Source of the DNA: Methanobacteriota archaeon
GTDB taxonomy: Archaea > Thermoplasmatota > Poseidoniia > Poseidoniales > Poseidoniaceae
Direction of reading: 5' to 3'
DNA length: 33,900 nucleotides
Assembly: GCA_002710015.1 (NCBI GenBank)
Contig: PAOW01000004.1
Span: forward strand, 1-33,900
Positions within the stretch are counted from its first letter, which is position 1; every line of letters starts with the position of its first letter. A model generated the notes under the pieces. It was not told where the DNA came from and did no database searches. It worked only from the letters and a program-made list of their open reading frames with translations. Shown here piece by piece: positions 17,001-23,623 of the stretch. A program made the position numbers and the translations under genes.

Positions 17001-17633
17001 CTAAAATCACAAGTTCCTTGGTTATCTAACGATTTAGAACCAAGACGTAACGTATGGGGCATGAAAATTATGGTAGGTGACACATTTGGACCTGCTGTTT
17101 TAAGTCCTATTTACGTAAGTCATTTAGGTGAAAATTATAGGAATGACACTGGTACTGCATACATGCCAGATAGAGGAAAACGTGCATATGCTTTGGATGT
17201 AGAGTTTGTAGACCGAGACAATGGTATATGGTGGTCGCCAAAACCTCATGCTGAAACAATAAGTCATCCAACTGCAGGTGCAATAGAATTAGGCGATAAA
17301 GAAATAAGTGTTTTTCATCAAGTTAGTGGCATGTTTCTAATAGAAGAATTAGAAAATGCTATGAAAACTGACGAATACAAAATACTTAAACAACAATTCC
17401 TAGCAAGTGATAGAAAATCTGACCTTGTAAAAGATAAATTATATTCGTTGCTTGATTTGGCACAATTACAAGCCAAAAGAAGAGCAACAGAATGGATGTT
17501 TACAAATGACGAATCGCCATTTAAAGACCAATTAAACTTAGACATTGATAAGATAATTGAAGAAAAAAATATGGAAAATGAGGTTTTTAAGAAAGATTTT
17601 AAAAACATACAAATGAAAGGTACATTTAACTAA
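14094..17633 (+). CDS. Large internal virion protein, polyvalent-protein-like
   Basis: A 1179-residue protein, the largest in the window and the positional counterpart of the large T7-type ejection protein. Residues about 150-210 ('RQPISLLQLPNGRYQILDGE', then 'VPARVF') resemble a ParB/sulfiredoxin-like N-terminal domain. The long middle is helical ('LSSPVTHIKNVSGAFLQIFA'). Residues about 840-890 ('GWKPYSIKVGDSYYSYQGAE') resemble the LPD38-type domain of large polyvalent proteins. It probably enters the cell with the DNA. Translationally coupled to the RelA/SpoT-like protein upstream; the pair looks like a polyvalent protein split into two genes. Confidence 0.75.
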   Translation: MSIPKNEPNKFDVNDGQGDFFKDNSYTNNQDVNAQPSYELPKGEFSVYGETVNPDHELVQLAFNGKFTQQVGKLLGFDSWSVLGKSQEIISEKKKILNQGVDEQKVVADKIVLDNNWNSYIDQPEGSSTINLNEIDVDANNIYHQDSSKILLNDIKTSGGQKRQPISLLQLPNGRYQILDGENIVNLGNKNNWENVPARVFTSQKEYNKYKKLTGAKGNDELDFEHFDSQIISKINNDKTVNNAGSGLANNKGVVDQVDGSATTTEFLKKAESDRKFYSVGGDVKNGKNIFGENMFSNAEAENIAVGIKQKVQVKPDEEGNLIDFRAYGLDGGKPNPQDQKIPDENSVYFAMNEISKNGNYKERINEGNRAKVTQEATIKLANLIGIDPEKLKKTIQGRHSGGVIVGDQMGLAETMLAARQLLVNETALLDKLAAKAINGTDADKLAFKTQLELVAQLQAHIKGSQTEIARALAQFKIPTRSADGTNPLASEDISQILSEHGGSDGISDTAKMYLQAGDTKNRMNFAREVSKYKKIGDALYESWINILLSSPVTHIKNVSGAFLQIFAHSIETAVQVGVNRTGMMLGGSDSGVRFSDVNAQVFGIMMSLQDAWKAAGNGLKYGDKVIAGSKLDNGGKVYREKAFSMEGTGGFATAVNGLGRVMTLDRIPTRALEWEDNFFKTMASRQFIYEQAMRTGRNKGLEGDALASHIAEFVTNPPPDVLKGSDAHARYVTLQTDLDQVGKNLAGIRNNALMRYFVPFFKTPYNATKYALIERSFLSSWSSTYKQAKIRAESPNATMDDKIQFQKMRTKMHMGNATAMTIGFLTAQGLVTGAGPTDPDLRKSLIRTGWKPYSIKVGDSYYSYQGAEPFASILGLAADASETMFDGSLPEGEDDKLAMAMMVMLSNQVTDKTFMQGFSQLVSTISDPQRYGGGMVESYIRSLVPRVFALGEKIQDPSVRYARGLVDNLKSQVPWLSNDLEPRRNVWGMKIMVGDTFGPAVLSPIYVSHLGENYRNDTGTAYMPDRGKRAYALDVEFVDRDNGIWWSPKPHAETISHPTAGAIELGDKEISVFHQVSGMFLIEELENAMKTDEYKILKQQFLASDRKSDLVKDKLYSLLDLAQLQAKRRATEWMFTNDESPFKDQLNLDIDKIIEEKNMENEVFKKDFKNIQMKGTFN

Positions 17634-17644
17634 AAGGAGTCATT

Positions 17645-18658
17645 ATGACAGTATCAACCACCTTAAATAAAGTAAGTGCTAACGGAGATGGTAGCACCCA
17701 TATATTTAACTACACATTTAAGATTTTTGCTGACACAGATTTACAAGTCATTGTTAGGTCAAGCACTGGTGTAGAAACTACACAACAATTGAATGTTAAT
17801 TATGTTGTTACTGGTGCTAATAGTGACAGTGGTGGTACGGTTTTATTTAAATTTAACACTGGTAATACAAGTGATATAAATTACGCAACTGCAGATAGTA
17901 GACCACCATCAGGTAGTACTGTAACAATCACACGTATTGTGCCACTTACACAAGTTACAGATTACGTGGCAAATGACCCTTTTCCTGCTGATGCCCATGA
18001 GACTGCTTTAGACAGATTGACCTTTATTGTACAACAAATACAAGAGGAATTAGACAGATGTATTAAAGCTAGTCCTACCAATACTATTAATTCTACTGCT
18101 TTTACTGTTGGTGTGAGTGATAGAGCAGATAGATTATTTGGATTTGATGCACAAGGTGAGTTAACAGTTTCTACACAAGCAAGTGACGTAGCAAATGCAC
18201 AACAAAATGCAAGTAACGCTGCGGCTAGTAATACTAGTGCTGGCAATCATAAAGATGATGCACAAAAATTAGCAACAAACGCTGTTGATACACAATTTAC
18301 TTTAACAGATGGAACGACTGGTTTTAGTGCCTTACATTATTTTACAAAATCTAGTCAAATAGCCACAAACCTTAATCTACCTACAATTACAAATAGTGAC
18401 GCTGGTAAATTTTTAAGAGTGAATAGTGGATTAACTGGTTATGAGTTTATTAGTCCACCTAGTGAAAACGCAGTATTTTATGGTTTGAAAAAAGATGAGG
18501 CTGGAACGGCTACTTATGGAAAACTAAGGCAAGATAATAGTGTAGTTGGTGGTGGTGGAACGTACACATTAAGTGATTACACCAGTTACTTTTTTGCAAC
18601 TGCTGGTGTTGGTTTTAATGTAAATGCAAGTGGTCATCTTACTATAACAACACCATAA
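17645..18658 (+). CDS. Tail fibre with T7 gp17-type N-terminal domain
   Basis: A 337-residue fibre. Residues 1-150 ('TLNKVSANGDGSTHIFNYTF', 'RIVPLTQVTDYVANDPFPAD', 'ALDRLTFIVQQIQEELDR') form the conserved T7 fibre N-terminal domain that attaches to the portal/tail junction. A coiled region rich in Ala/Asn follows, then a short beta-rich tip. It is much shorter than T7 gp17, so the host-binding end is either minimal or supplied by another protein such as the RCC1 fibre. AAGGAG Shine-Dalgarno 8 bases before the ATG. Confidence 0.88.
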   Translation: MTVSTTLNKVSANGDGSTHIFNYTFKIFADTDLQVIVRSSTGVETTQQLNVNYVVTGANSDSGGTVLFKFNTGNTSDINYATADSRPPSGSTVTITRIVPLTQVTDYVANDPFPADAHETALDRLTFIVQQIQEELDRCIKASPTNTINSTAFTVGVSDRADRLFGFDAQGELTVSTQASDVANAQQNASNAAASNTSAGNHKDDAQKLATNAVDTQFTLTDGTTGFSALHYFTKSSQIATNLNLPTITNSDAGKFLRVNSGLTGYEFISPPSENAVFYGLKKDEAGTATYGKLRQDNSVVGGGGTYTLSDYTSYFFATAGVGFNVNASGHLTITTP

Positions 18659-18667
18659 AGGAGATAA

Positions 18668-19135
18668 ATGGTCGTAGCAGAAACATTAGCGGGTATAGCA
18701 CTTGTAAAGTCAGCAACAGAGGCAATAAAAGGAGCAATAGGGACTGCACAAGATGTCACCAGTTTAGCCAAAGATATAGACAGGCTATTTGAGGGTGAAA
18801 AGCAAATACAAGCAGATAGAAGAAAAGCACACGACCCATTAAGCATGAAAAGTGTTGCAGAGGAGACTATAAATTACAAATTGGCACAAGAACAAATGGA
18901 TGACATGCGACAATTAATAGACCATAGATTTGGGTTTGGAACATGGCAAGGTATAGTAGCTGAACGAGCAAGAAGAATACAAGAGGCTAAAGAATTAGCT
19001 AAACAAGAGGCAAGACGTAAACAAAAGAAACAAGATGAGATTGTTGAGGCAACACTAATATTTTTTGGCATTTTAATAGGATTGGCTGTTTTAGTATCAG
19101 CCATAATTTTTACATTAAGGGCAACAGATGGATAA
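18668..19135 (+). CDS. Coiled-coil protein with C-terminal membrane anchor
   Basis: A 155-residue protein with a small hydrophobic N-terminus ('LAGIALVKSATEAIKGAIG'), a long charged coiled coil (residues 40-125, Lys/Arg/Gln-rich) and one clear membrane segment at the C-terminus ('TLIFFGILIGLAVLVSAIIF'). It has a strong AAGGAG. Proteins of this layout sit between fibre and lysis genes in many marine podophages. The role is unknown; a spanin- or holin-associated function is possible but unsupported. Confidence 0.75.
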   Translation: MVVAETLAGIALVKSATEAIKGAIGTAQDVTSLAKDIDRLFEGEKQIQADRRKAHDPLSMKSVAEETINYKLAQEQMDDMRQLIDHRFGFGTWQGIVAERARRIQEAKELAKQEARRKQKKQDEIVEATLIFFGILIGLAVLVSAIIFTLRATDG

Positions 19136-19337
19136 ACCAAAAGAAAAACCAGTAGCAATATCAATAAAAGAAAATTCTTTTGAATTGATTTTACGCATAC
19201 TTGGTAACGAGTTTGTAGCAATCAAAATAGGCTCTACTAATTTTAGTGGTAAATTAATCGCTGGTGGTGTTTTGTTACTCTTTTTTACTTTTGTTATTAT
19301 GGAGTTGTTTGGATTACATGATTTACTAAAGGGATGA
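19128..19337 (+). CDS. Small single-pass membrane protein
   Basis: A 69-residue protein with a charged N-terminal half and one C-terminal membrane segment ('LIAGGVLLLFFTFVIMELFG'). It overlaps the upstream gene by 8 bases and the downstream gene by 4 (ATGA), so it is embedded in a tightly coupled membrane/lysis set. Not recognised; possibly an accessory holin. Confidence 0.65.
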   Translation: MDKPKEKPVAISIKENSFELILRILGNEFVAIKIGSTNFSGKLIAGGVLLLFFTFVIMELFGLHDLLKG

Positions 19338-19702
19338 TGGGTATTGTATATGCAAGGGTTATGGAAATGACAAAATATGAATTTGAAAAAGGGAGTGAAA
19401 TAGCAAAAAGCCTAGATACTAATGGTGACAAAATTATTACTGACAAAGAATTTTTAATGAAAGAACGTATGATTTTTTTAGAAAATGAGGACAAGAAACA
19501 AGACCAACAAAGGTATCTAGTTTGGTTTAGTGCATTAAGTGTTACGATATTTATTGTTGTTCTAATGACACCTATTATACCAGTAGAAAGAATTAGTCAC
19601 CTAAGTGGCATAGCTGAAATATGGGTTATTAGCAACATGGGAGTGATAGGCAGTTTTATAGGTTTTACACAAATAGCAAAACGAAAAAATATGGAAAAAT
19701 AA
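19334..19702 (+). CDS. EF-hand-like loop protein with two membrane segments
   Basis: A 122-residue frame coupled by ATGA to the previous gene; starts at 19364 or 19370 are also possible, since AAGGG precedes them. Residues about 29-43 contain 'DTNGDKIITDKE', a good match to a calcium-binding EF-hand loop (D-x-N-x-D-x-I-x-x-x-E). Two hydrophobic segments follow ('VWFSALSVTIFIVVLMTPII' and 'IAEIWVISNMGVIGSFIGF'). The topology fits a small holin-like or regulatory membrane protein. Calcium binding is inferred from one loop only. Confidence 0.65.
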   Translation: MMGIVYARVMEMTKYEFEKGSEIAKSLDTNGDKIITDKEFLMKERMIFLENEDKKQDQQRYLVWFSALSVTIFIVVLMTPIIPVERISHLSGIAEIWVISNMGVIGSFIGFTQIAKRKNMEK

Positions 19703-19724
19703 TAATTTATGATAAGGTATATGT

Positions 19725-20129
19725 ATGTGGAATTTATTAATTAGTCCGTTAGCAAATTTAGCTGGCACTTATCTACAAGGTAAAGTAGACGAAAAAAAAG
19801 CCAATAGTGAGGTAAAGGTTGCCCTAGCAAAAGCTAAAGCAACTGTTTACACAAAAGAGGCTACTAGTCAAATGCTCAATGAAGAGAGTTTGACTAATCA
19901 AATGGCAGGGTCATGGAAAGACGAGTTCTGGACTCTAATTTTTGGCTCAATACTACTAGCTTGTTTCTTGCCCTTTTCACAAGAATATGTGAAAGAGGGT
20001 TTTATTTTTTTAAATGAACATTGCCCACCATGGTTTCAAAATTGTCTTTATATAAGTATAGGGGCAAGTTTTGGGTATCGTTTTGGTAAGCAAGGTTTAC
20101 AAATGATTAACAAAAGAGGGAGTAAATAA
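19725..20129 (+). CDS. Putative holin (3TM / GTA-holin-like)
   Basis: A 134-residue protein with the 'WNLLISPLANLAGTYLQGKVDEKKA' start, an amphipathic middle, 'GSWKDEFWTLIFGSILLACFL' and a C-terminal hydrophobic segment ('NCLYISIGASFGYRFGKQG'). This is the pattern of the 3TM holin family seen in gene-transfer agents and marine phages. It would permeabilise the inner membrane to release the endolysin encoded 0.4 kb downstream. No strong Shine-Dalgarno; ATAAGG lies further upstream. Confidence 0.7.
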   Translation: MWNLLISPLANLAGTYLQGKVDEKKANSEVKVALAKAKATVYTKEATSQMLNEESLTNQMAGSWKDEFWTLIFGSILLACFLPFSQEYVKEGFIFLNEHCPPWFQNCLYISIGASFGYRFGKQGLQMINKRGSK

Positions 20130-20255
20130 ATGGCATATGGTAAAAAAATGATGACAAAGAAAAAGCCTATGAATGGTGCGTTGAAAGGTAAACAAAAGAC
20201 GTTGCCAGCATTTTTGAAAAAAAAAATTATAAAAGCTAAGAAAAAGAAAAAGTAA
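20130..20255 (+). CDS. Lys-rich microprotein, 41 residues
   Basis: Not in the ORF track. It begins immediately after the holin stop and ends by overlapping the next start (TAATG). The product MAYGKKMMTKKKPMNGALK... ends in a poly-Lys tail and is extremely basic. Similar tiny basic proteins accompany lysis/late genes in marine podophages. Possible nucleic-acid binding or packaging into virions; function unknown. Confidence 0.6.
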   Translation: MAYGKKMMTKKKPMNGALKGKQKTLPAFLKKKIIKAKKKKK

Positions 20256-20488
20256 TGGCAAAAAAGCCTAGAAATTATCGCAAGGAATATGACACTTACC
20301 ATGGTAAGCCAAGTCAAATTAAAAGGCGAAATAGTCGTAACGCGGCTAGACGTAAGTTAAAAAACGTCAAGGGTATCAAGGGTAAAGATGTACACCATAA
20401 AGATGGTAACCCACGTAATAACAAAAGGTCTAACCTTGCAGTAGTTTCTAAGAGTTACAATAGGTCAAGAAATAAAAAGAAAAAGTAA
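20255..20488 (+). CDS. HNH-like small basic protein
   Basis: A 77-residue Arg/Lys-rich protein with an HNH-type core 'DVHHKDGNPRNNKRSNLAVV' (HH followed by NL). The usual third metal-binding His after the helix appears to be replaced by Asn/Ser, so it may be a degenerate HNH or a DNA-binding derivative rather than an active homing endonuclease. It is coupled to the genes on both sides, which argues for an integral late gene rather than a mobile insertion. Confidence 0.7.
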   Translation: MAKKPRNYRKEYDTYHGKPSQIKRRNSRNAARRKLKNVKGIKGKDVHHKDGNPRNNKRSNLAVVSKSYNRSRNKKKK

Positions 20489-20489
20489 T

Positions 20490-20948
20490 ATGTTTAATTT
20501 ATCAGACAGAAGTTTATCTAGGCTTGAGGGTGTAAATGACGATTTAGTTAAGGTCGTTAAATATGCCATAGAGGTAACAACAGTAGATTTTGGTGTTATT
20601 TGTGGTATGAGGACAATAGAAGAACAAGAGGAATTGTTTAAGAGTGGTGCTAGTCAAACCATGAAAAGCAAACATCTTGAGGGTAATGCAGTCGATTTGA
20701 TGGCATACATAAATGGTAGAGGCACTTGGGAGTTAAATGTTTATGATGAGGTAGCTGAGGCTATGCGATTAAGTGCCATAGAGCATGACATACCAATTAG
20801 ATGGGGTGCATGTTGGAATGTTAGAGACTTGAGGGATTGGGATGATAGCATGGAAAACGCAATGAATCATTACATTGATACTAGACGTAGTGAGGGTAGG
20901 CGACCATTTATAGATGCACCACATTTTGAGTTAATGGATGGCGACTAA
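20490..20948 (+). CDS. Endolysin, M15-family L,D/D,D-peptidase
   Basis: A 152-residue single-domain peptidase of the VanY/M15 type. Zinc ligands are visible in 'SKHLEGNAVDL' (His and Asp) and near the C-terminus in 'PHFEL' (His); 'GVICGMRTIEEQEELFKSG' is the family's first block. It cleaves peptide cross-links or stems of peptidoglycan and ends infection after holin action. There is no signal peptide, so export depends on the holin. The next gene starts inside its last codons. Confidence 0.92.
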   Translation: MFNLSDRSLSRLEGVNDDLVKVVKYAIEVTTVDFGVICGMRTIEEQEELFKSGASQTMKSKHLEGNAVDLMAYINGRGTWELNVYDEVAEAMRLSAIEHDIPIRWGACWNVRDLRDWDDSMENAMNHYIDTRRSEGRRPFIDAPHFELMDGD

Positions 20949-21198
20949 ACGAAAAAAGAAACAAGTTAATTTAAGTGTTGGTAGAGGTGAAAAACTACCT
21001 GCAAGTCGTGGTGGTGGATTAACAGCTAAAGGTAGAGCAAAATATAATAGGGCAACAGGGAGCAAATTAAAGGCACCTGTTACAGGTAAAGTAAAAAAAG
21101 GTAGCAAGGCGGCTAAACGCAGAAAGTCCTTTTGTGCAAGGTCTAGGGGATGGACAGGAGTGCGTGGCAAGGCGGCTAGGAAAAGGTGGAAGTGTTAA
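20938..21198 (+). CDS. DUF6321-like basic protein
   Basis: An 86-residue, strongly basic protein with the conserved run 'GGLTAKGRAKYNRATGSKLK' followed by 'KRRKSFCARSRGW', matching a family (DUF6321, from memory) widespread in marine phages. It overlaps the endolysin end by 11 bases. Its function is unknown; composition suggests nucleic-acid contact. Family recognition is good. Confidence 0.8.
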   Translation: MATKRKKKQVNLSVGRGEKLPASRGGGLTAKGRAKYNRATGSKLKAPVTGKVKKGSKAAKRRKSFCARSRGWTGVRGKAARKRWKC

Positions 21199-21199
21199 T

Positions 21200-21361
21200 A
21201 TGAAAGCAGACGAAGTTTTAAGATTATTAGAAAAGCATGAGGAAGAGTGTAATAGACGTTATACGAAAATAGAAAAGTCATTAGATTCGTTAGATTATAA
21301 ATTATGGGGATTAGCAATATTAATTATTGGTACAGTTTTTTTACCAAAGGTGTTATTATGA
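21200..21361 (+). CDS. XhlA-like small membrane protein
   Basis: A 53-residue protein from the ATG at 21200 (MKADEVLRLLEKHEEECNRR...). The longer ORF-track frame starts inside the previous gene. It has a short coiled coil followed by one membrane segment ('LWGLAILIIGTVFLPKVLL'), as in XhlA-type lysis accessory proteins. It is coupled to the next 23-residue frame by ATGA. Lysis role is inferred. Confidence 0.65.
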   Translation: MKADEVLRLLEKHEEECNRRYTKIEKSLDSLDYKLWGLAILIIGTVFLPKVLL

Positions 21362-21429
21362 AAAATGAAATACTAATAGTTTTAGGTATTTGGGGATGGT
21401 CATTTATAGGAGGTTTTTTGTATGGCTAA
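21358..21429 (+). CDS. Tiny membrane peptide, 23 residues
   Basis: Too short for the ORF track. ATGA overlap with the upstream gene, then MKNEILIVLGIWGWSFIGGFLYG and stop; the next gene's ATG lies inside its end. Almost entirely hydrophobic, so it could be a single-span peptide, or only a spacer frame that maintains translational coupling. Confidence 0.4.
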   Translation: MKNEILIVLGIWGWSFIGGFLYG

Positions 21430-21568
21430 AAGAGGACTATATGCAAACATAAATGCAAGAAAGAAAAAAGGGATAAGCAGAAGTAAGAAAAAATCTACTA
21501 TATCCCCTAAAGCATACGCAAATATGAAAGCTGGTTTTCCAAAGAAGAAGAAAAAGAAAAAGGCTTAA
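21422..21568 (+). CDS. Lys-rich microprotein, 48 residues
   Basis: Not in the ORF track. AGGAGG lies 8-14 bases upstream of ATG. The product (MAKRGLYANINARKKKGISR...) ends 'PKKKKKKKA'. The 'MAKRGLYANI.A' opening is a recurrent one in phage late genes. It is the last gene of the rightward late block and its stop overlaps that of the convergent leftward gene by 4 bases, with no terminator visible between them. Confidence 0.7.
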   Translation: MAKRGLYANINARKKKGISRSKKKSTISPKAYANMKAGFPKKKKKKKA

Positions 21569-21873
21569 AACTCTATTTTCTTTTCAAAATCTACAAAGAC
21601 TACATTTGATTGTGGATTGTCTTTGTATACGTTTACCCATTCCTCAGCACCATCCCATACGTTGTGCTTTTCCCATGTATCCACGGCAACATTCATAAAA
21701 CTTTCTTTTTCTTTTGGGTTTTTGTCACCAAATATAATATCTGCGTAAGCACATATTTCACTTGGATGACCTGAATACATCCCTAACATTTCTGCAATAA
21801 CTAAAGTTTGTTTAAAATTAAGTGGGGAAACTTTGCCCCACTTTTCACTTAATGTTTTCCAAGATTGTTTCAT
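21565..21873 (-). CDS. Hypothetical protein, distal gene of leftward cluster
   Basis: A 102-residue acidic protein. The ATG at 21873 is preferred over the GTG at 21879 because AGGAG lies 5 bases before it. It has two helical segments with aromatic residues and a beta-rich C-terminus ('DNPQSNVVFVDFEKKIEF'). No family recognised. It is the last gene of the unit starting at the leftward promoter near 22.9 kb. Confidence 0.7.
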   Translation of the reverse strand: MKQSWKTLSEKWGKVSPLNFKQTLVIAEMLGMYSGHPSEICAYADIIFGDKNPKEKESFMNVAVDTWEKHNVWDGAEEWVNVYKDNPQSNVVFVDFEKKIEF

Positions 21874-21881
21874 TGTCACTC

Positions 21882-22094
21882 CTAATCTAAATCATCTAAG
21901 TTAGTTGTTAATTGATATTGACCAAGCAAAAACGTACCATGGTCAAATTCTACATTGTATAATGGTGTTCCATCATCTTTTGTATGGACACTTTTAATTA
22001 CACCATGACAAGCATGGACAATGTTTTTTTCTTTATCTAATCCAAAAACATTGTCACCTACCTTGTATGGGGCAAAAGATTTATTTTTAAGCAT
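21882..22094 (-). CDS. Small SH3/KOW-like barrel protein
   Basis: A 70-residue protein from the ATG at 22094 (MLKNKSFAPYKVGDNVFGL...), chosen for an AAGGA 5 bases upstream; the GTG at 22127 would add 11 residues. 'YKVGDNVFGLD', 'GVIKSV', 'YNVEFDHGTFLL' is a beta-strand pattern typical of SH3-like/KOW barrels. Function unknown. Confidence 0.65.
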   Translation of the reverse strand: MLKNKSFAPYKVGDNVFGLDKEKNIVHACHGVIKSVHTKDDGTPLYNVEFDHGTFLLGQYQLTTNLDDLD

Positions 22095-22126
22095 AATAAT
22101 CCTTTTCATTCTTTTGGTTAAACGCA

Positions 22127-22507
22127 CTAGTCAAGCCTACCCATGGCATATGCCTTAATGCCATTGTCATTAAGGACTTTGGCAAAAGCATTAGCATAGG
22201 CATTTTTTCTTTCGTAGCTTTGTCCAAAGCCACTTACCCATATGGTGTATCCACCATAGTAAGAGTCTTTCCTACCTATTCCCATGCTTTTTAACCAAGT
22301 AATAAACTTGCCTCTTGCTGGTTTAATGTTTACCCAAGCAAAACCACAAACTCCATCATTGACGAAGTACATAGGCTTTTTCGGGTCAATATCGTCACCA
22401 AGTGGTGTAGTAGGACTACCTACGACCATTGGTGTAGGTAAGGCATCATTGCCAGCTTTTACACCAGCCAAATCTGCTTTTACGTAGAGGTCATTGAAAT
22501 CAACCAT
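22127..22507 (-). CDS. Conserved phage/bacterial hypothetical protein
   Basis: A 126-residue protein from the ATG at 22507, which has AGGAG 5 bases upstream; the ORF-track start lies further out. 'VNDGVCGFAWVNIKP', 'GYTIWVSGFGQSYERKNAYANAFAKVL' and the ending 'AYAMGRLD' form a pattern I recall from conserved hypothetical proteins in actinobacteria and phages, often near DNA metabolism genes. The function is not known to me. Confidence 0.75.
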   Translation of the reverse strand: MVDFNDLYVKADLAGVKAGNDALPTPMVVGSPTTPLGDDIDPKKPMYFVNDGVCGFAWVNIKPARGKFITWLKSMGIGRKDSYYGGYTIWVSGFGQSYERKNAYANAFAKVLNDNGIKAYAMGRLD

Positions 22508-22536
22508 ATCAGCTCCTTTTCTGTTAGTGATTAACA

Positions 22537-22719
22537 TTAGTCTATAAACTCATATATTGTTTTACCAATTACCTTGGTTTTAATGTTGTCTCTTTTGTAA
22601 ATGTCAAACCACTTTTCAAAGTAATTTTCTAACTCTTTAAAAGTGGCAAAAGTTTTTTTGACCAATTTACCCTCTTTAAGAACAACTGCTTTTTTTGGTA
22701 ATGTCGTCATTTTTTTCAT
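22537..22719 (-). CDS. Small hypothetical protein, 60 residues
   Basis: A 60-residue Lys-rich protein whose ATG overlaps the stop of the gene upstream (TAATG). A beta strand-helix-strand composition ('TFATFKELENYFEKWFDIYK') suggests a compact fold. Not recognised. Confidence 0.6.
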   Translation of the reverse strand: MKKMTTLPKKAVVLKEGKLVKKTFATFKELENYFEKWFDIYKRDNIKTKVIGKTIYEFID

Positions 22720-22862
22720 TATAAACTTTCCAAAACTTTTTTTACTTTCGCAATTTCTTCACTAAATTGTTTTATCCAAAAATGTTGTTTGTTTTTTTGT
22801 GCGATTTTTAAATTATGCTCCATGGCTTTAATTCTATTTTTTAAATGTTTTTTCATGGTCAT
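22719..22862 (-). CDS. Small helical protein, first gene of leftward cluster
   Basis: Not in the ORF track. A 47-residue helical, basic protein (MTMKKHLKNRIKAMEHNLK...) with AAGGAG 5 bases before the ATG and the leftward promoter immediately upstream. Coupled to the next gene by TAATG. Not recognised. The good RBS and promoter position make it a real gene. Confidence 0.65.
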   Translation of the reverse strand: MTMKKHLKNRIKAMEHNLKIAQKNKQHFWIKQFSEEIAKVKKVLESL

Positions 22863-22881
22863 TTTTTCTCCTTACAGTACT

Positions 22882-22910
22882 AATATAATGCTATTGTCTT
22901 AATAAGTCAA
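22882..22910 (-). promoter_or_regulatory. Early promoter, leftward (phage promoter family)
   Basis: On the minus strand TTGACT, a 17-bp spacer and TATATT, followed by the leader GTACTGTAAGGAG. Spacer positions 7-10 read GACA, as in the rightward copies. It drives the 22.86-21.57 kb unit and lies about 80 bp from a divergent rightward copy. Confidence 0.85.
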
Positions 22911-22989
22911 TAGGTAAAGCAAAATAAATTTTATTTGGCTTGAGCATTGAATTACGAGGTGAGTGATAGAAATTTTTTTAAATTAGCTA

Positions 22990-23018
22990 TTGACATATAT
23001 GGACACACATGCTATATT
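22990..23018 (+). promoter_or_regulatory. Early promoter P1 (phage promoter family)
   Basis: TTGACA, 17-bp spacer with GACA at positions 7-10, then TATATT, followed by the leader GTAACGTGGAAAGAGAGG, which contains the ribosome-binding site of the next gene. The ORF-track ATG at 23009 falls inside this promoter and is not a start. Confidence 0.88.
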
Positions 23019-23050
23019 ATATATGTAACGTGGAAAGAGAGGTGACAAAT

Positions 23051-23623
23051 ATGACTCCAAAAATTGTCAAAACTTTCAATCACAATGATGGTGGTCGAGA
23101 GAAATATTTTAAAGGCACTACAGGTGATTGCGTAACACGAGCAATCGCAATAGCTAGTGGCTTGGACTACAAAAAAGTCTATGACGATTTATTTGCTTTG
23201 AACAAAGAGTACGTCAAAACAAGTAATGACAAAGTAGCAAAAGCTATTAGAAAACGTGCTAATGGCTATAGTCCTAGAGATGGTATGTTTAAAGACGTTT
23301 ACCATAAATATATTTTAGGACTTGGTTTTAAGTGGATACCTACCATGACTATTGGTAGTGGTTGTAAAGTCCACTTGCACCATAGTGAGTTGCCAAAAGG
23401 TACGTTAATAGCGAGGGTAAGTAGACACCTTTGTGCTGTTATTGATGGTTGTATAAACGACACGTATGATTGCTCAAGAGGGGGCAAAAGATGTGTCTAT
23501 GGCTACTACCTCAAAGAGCCTAAAGACGTAAGCGATTCAATAAAGACATATGAGGATTTATTGAAAGCATGGGCTGGGGTTGGTTGTCCAGTTGCAAAAA
23601 ATCTGAAAGGTAAATTAGCATGA
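23051..23623 (+). CDS. Papain-like cysteine protease-fold protein
   Basis: A 190-residue protein starting at the ATG at 23051 behind AGAGG. 'GTTGDCVTRAIAIASGLDYKKVY' (candidate nucleophile Cys near residue 26), 'ARVSRHLCAVIDG' (candidate His) and 'INDTYDCS' (candidate Asn/Asp) follow the order of papain-like folds in many phage accessory proteins. It is the first gene after P1 and is coupled by ATGA to the ART-like gene. A role in early host takeover is inferred; the substrate is unknown. Confidence 0.65.
   Translation: MTPKIVKTFNHNDGGREKYFKGTTGDCVTRAIAIASGLDYKKVYDDLFALNKEYVKTSNDKVAKAIRKRANGYSPRDGMFKDVYHKYILGLGFKWIPTMTIGSGCKVHLHHSELPKGTLIARVSRHLCAVIDGCINDTYDCSRGGKRCVYGYYLKEPKDVSDSIKTYEDLLKAWAGVGCPVAKNLKGKLA

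Noticed and set aside
20255-20488. HNH-like gene as a homing endonuclease or mobile insertion
   Set aside because: It is coupled to both neighbours, lacks an obvious third catalytic His and shows no intron or insertion boundary.
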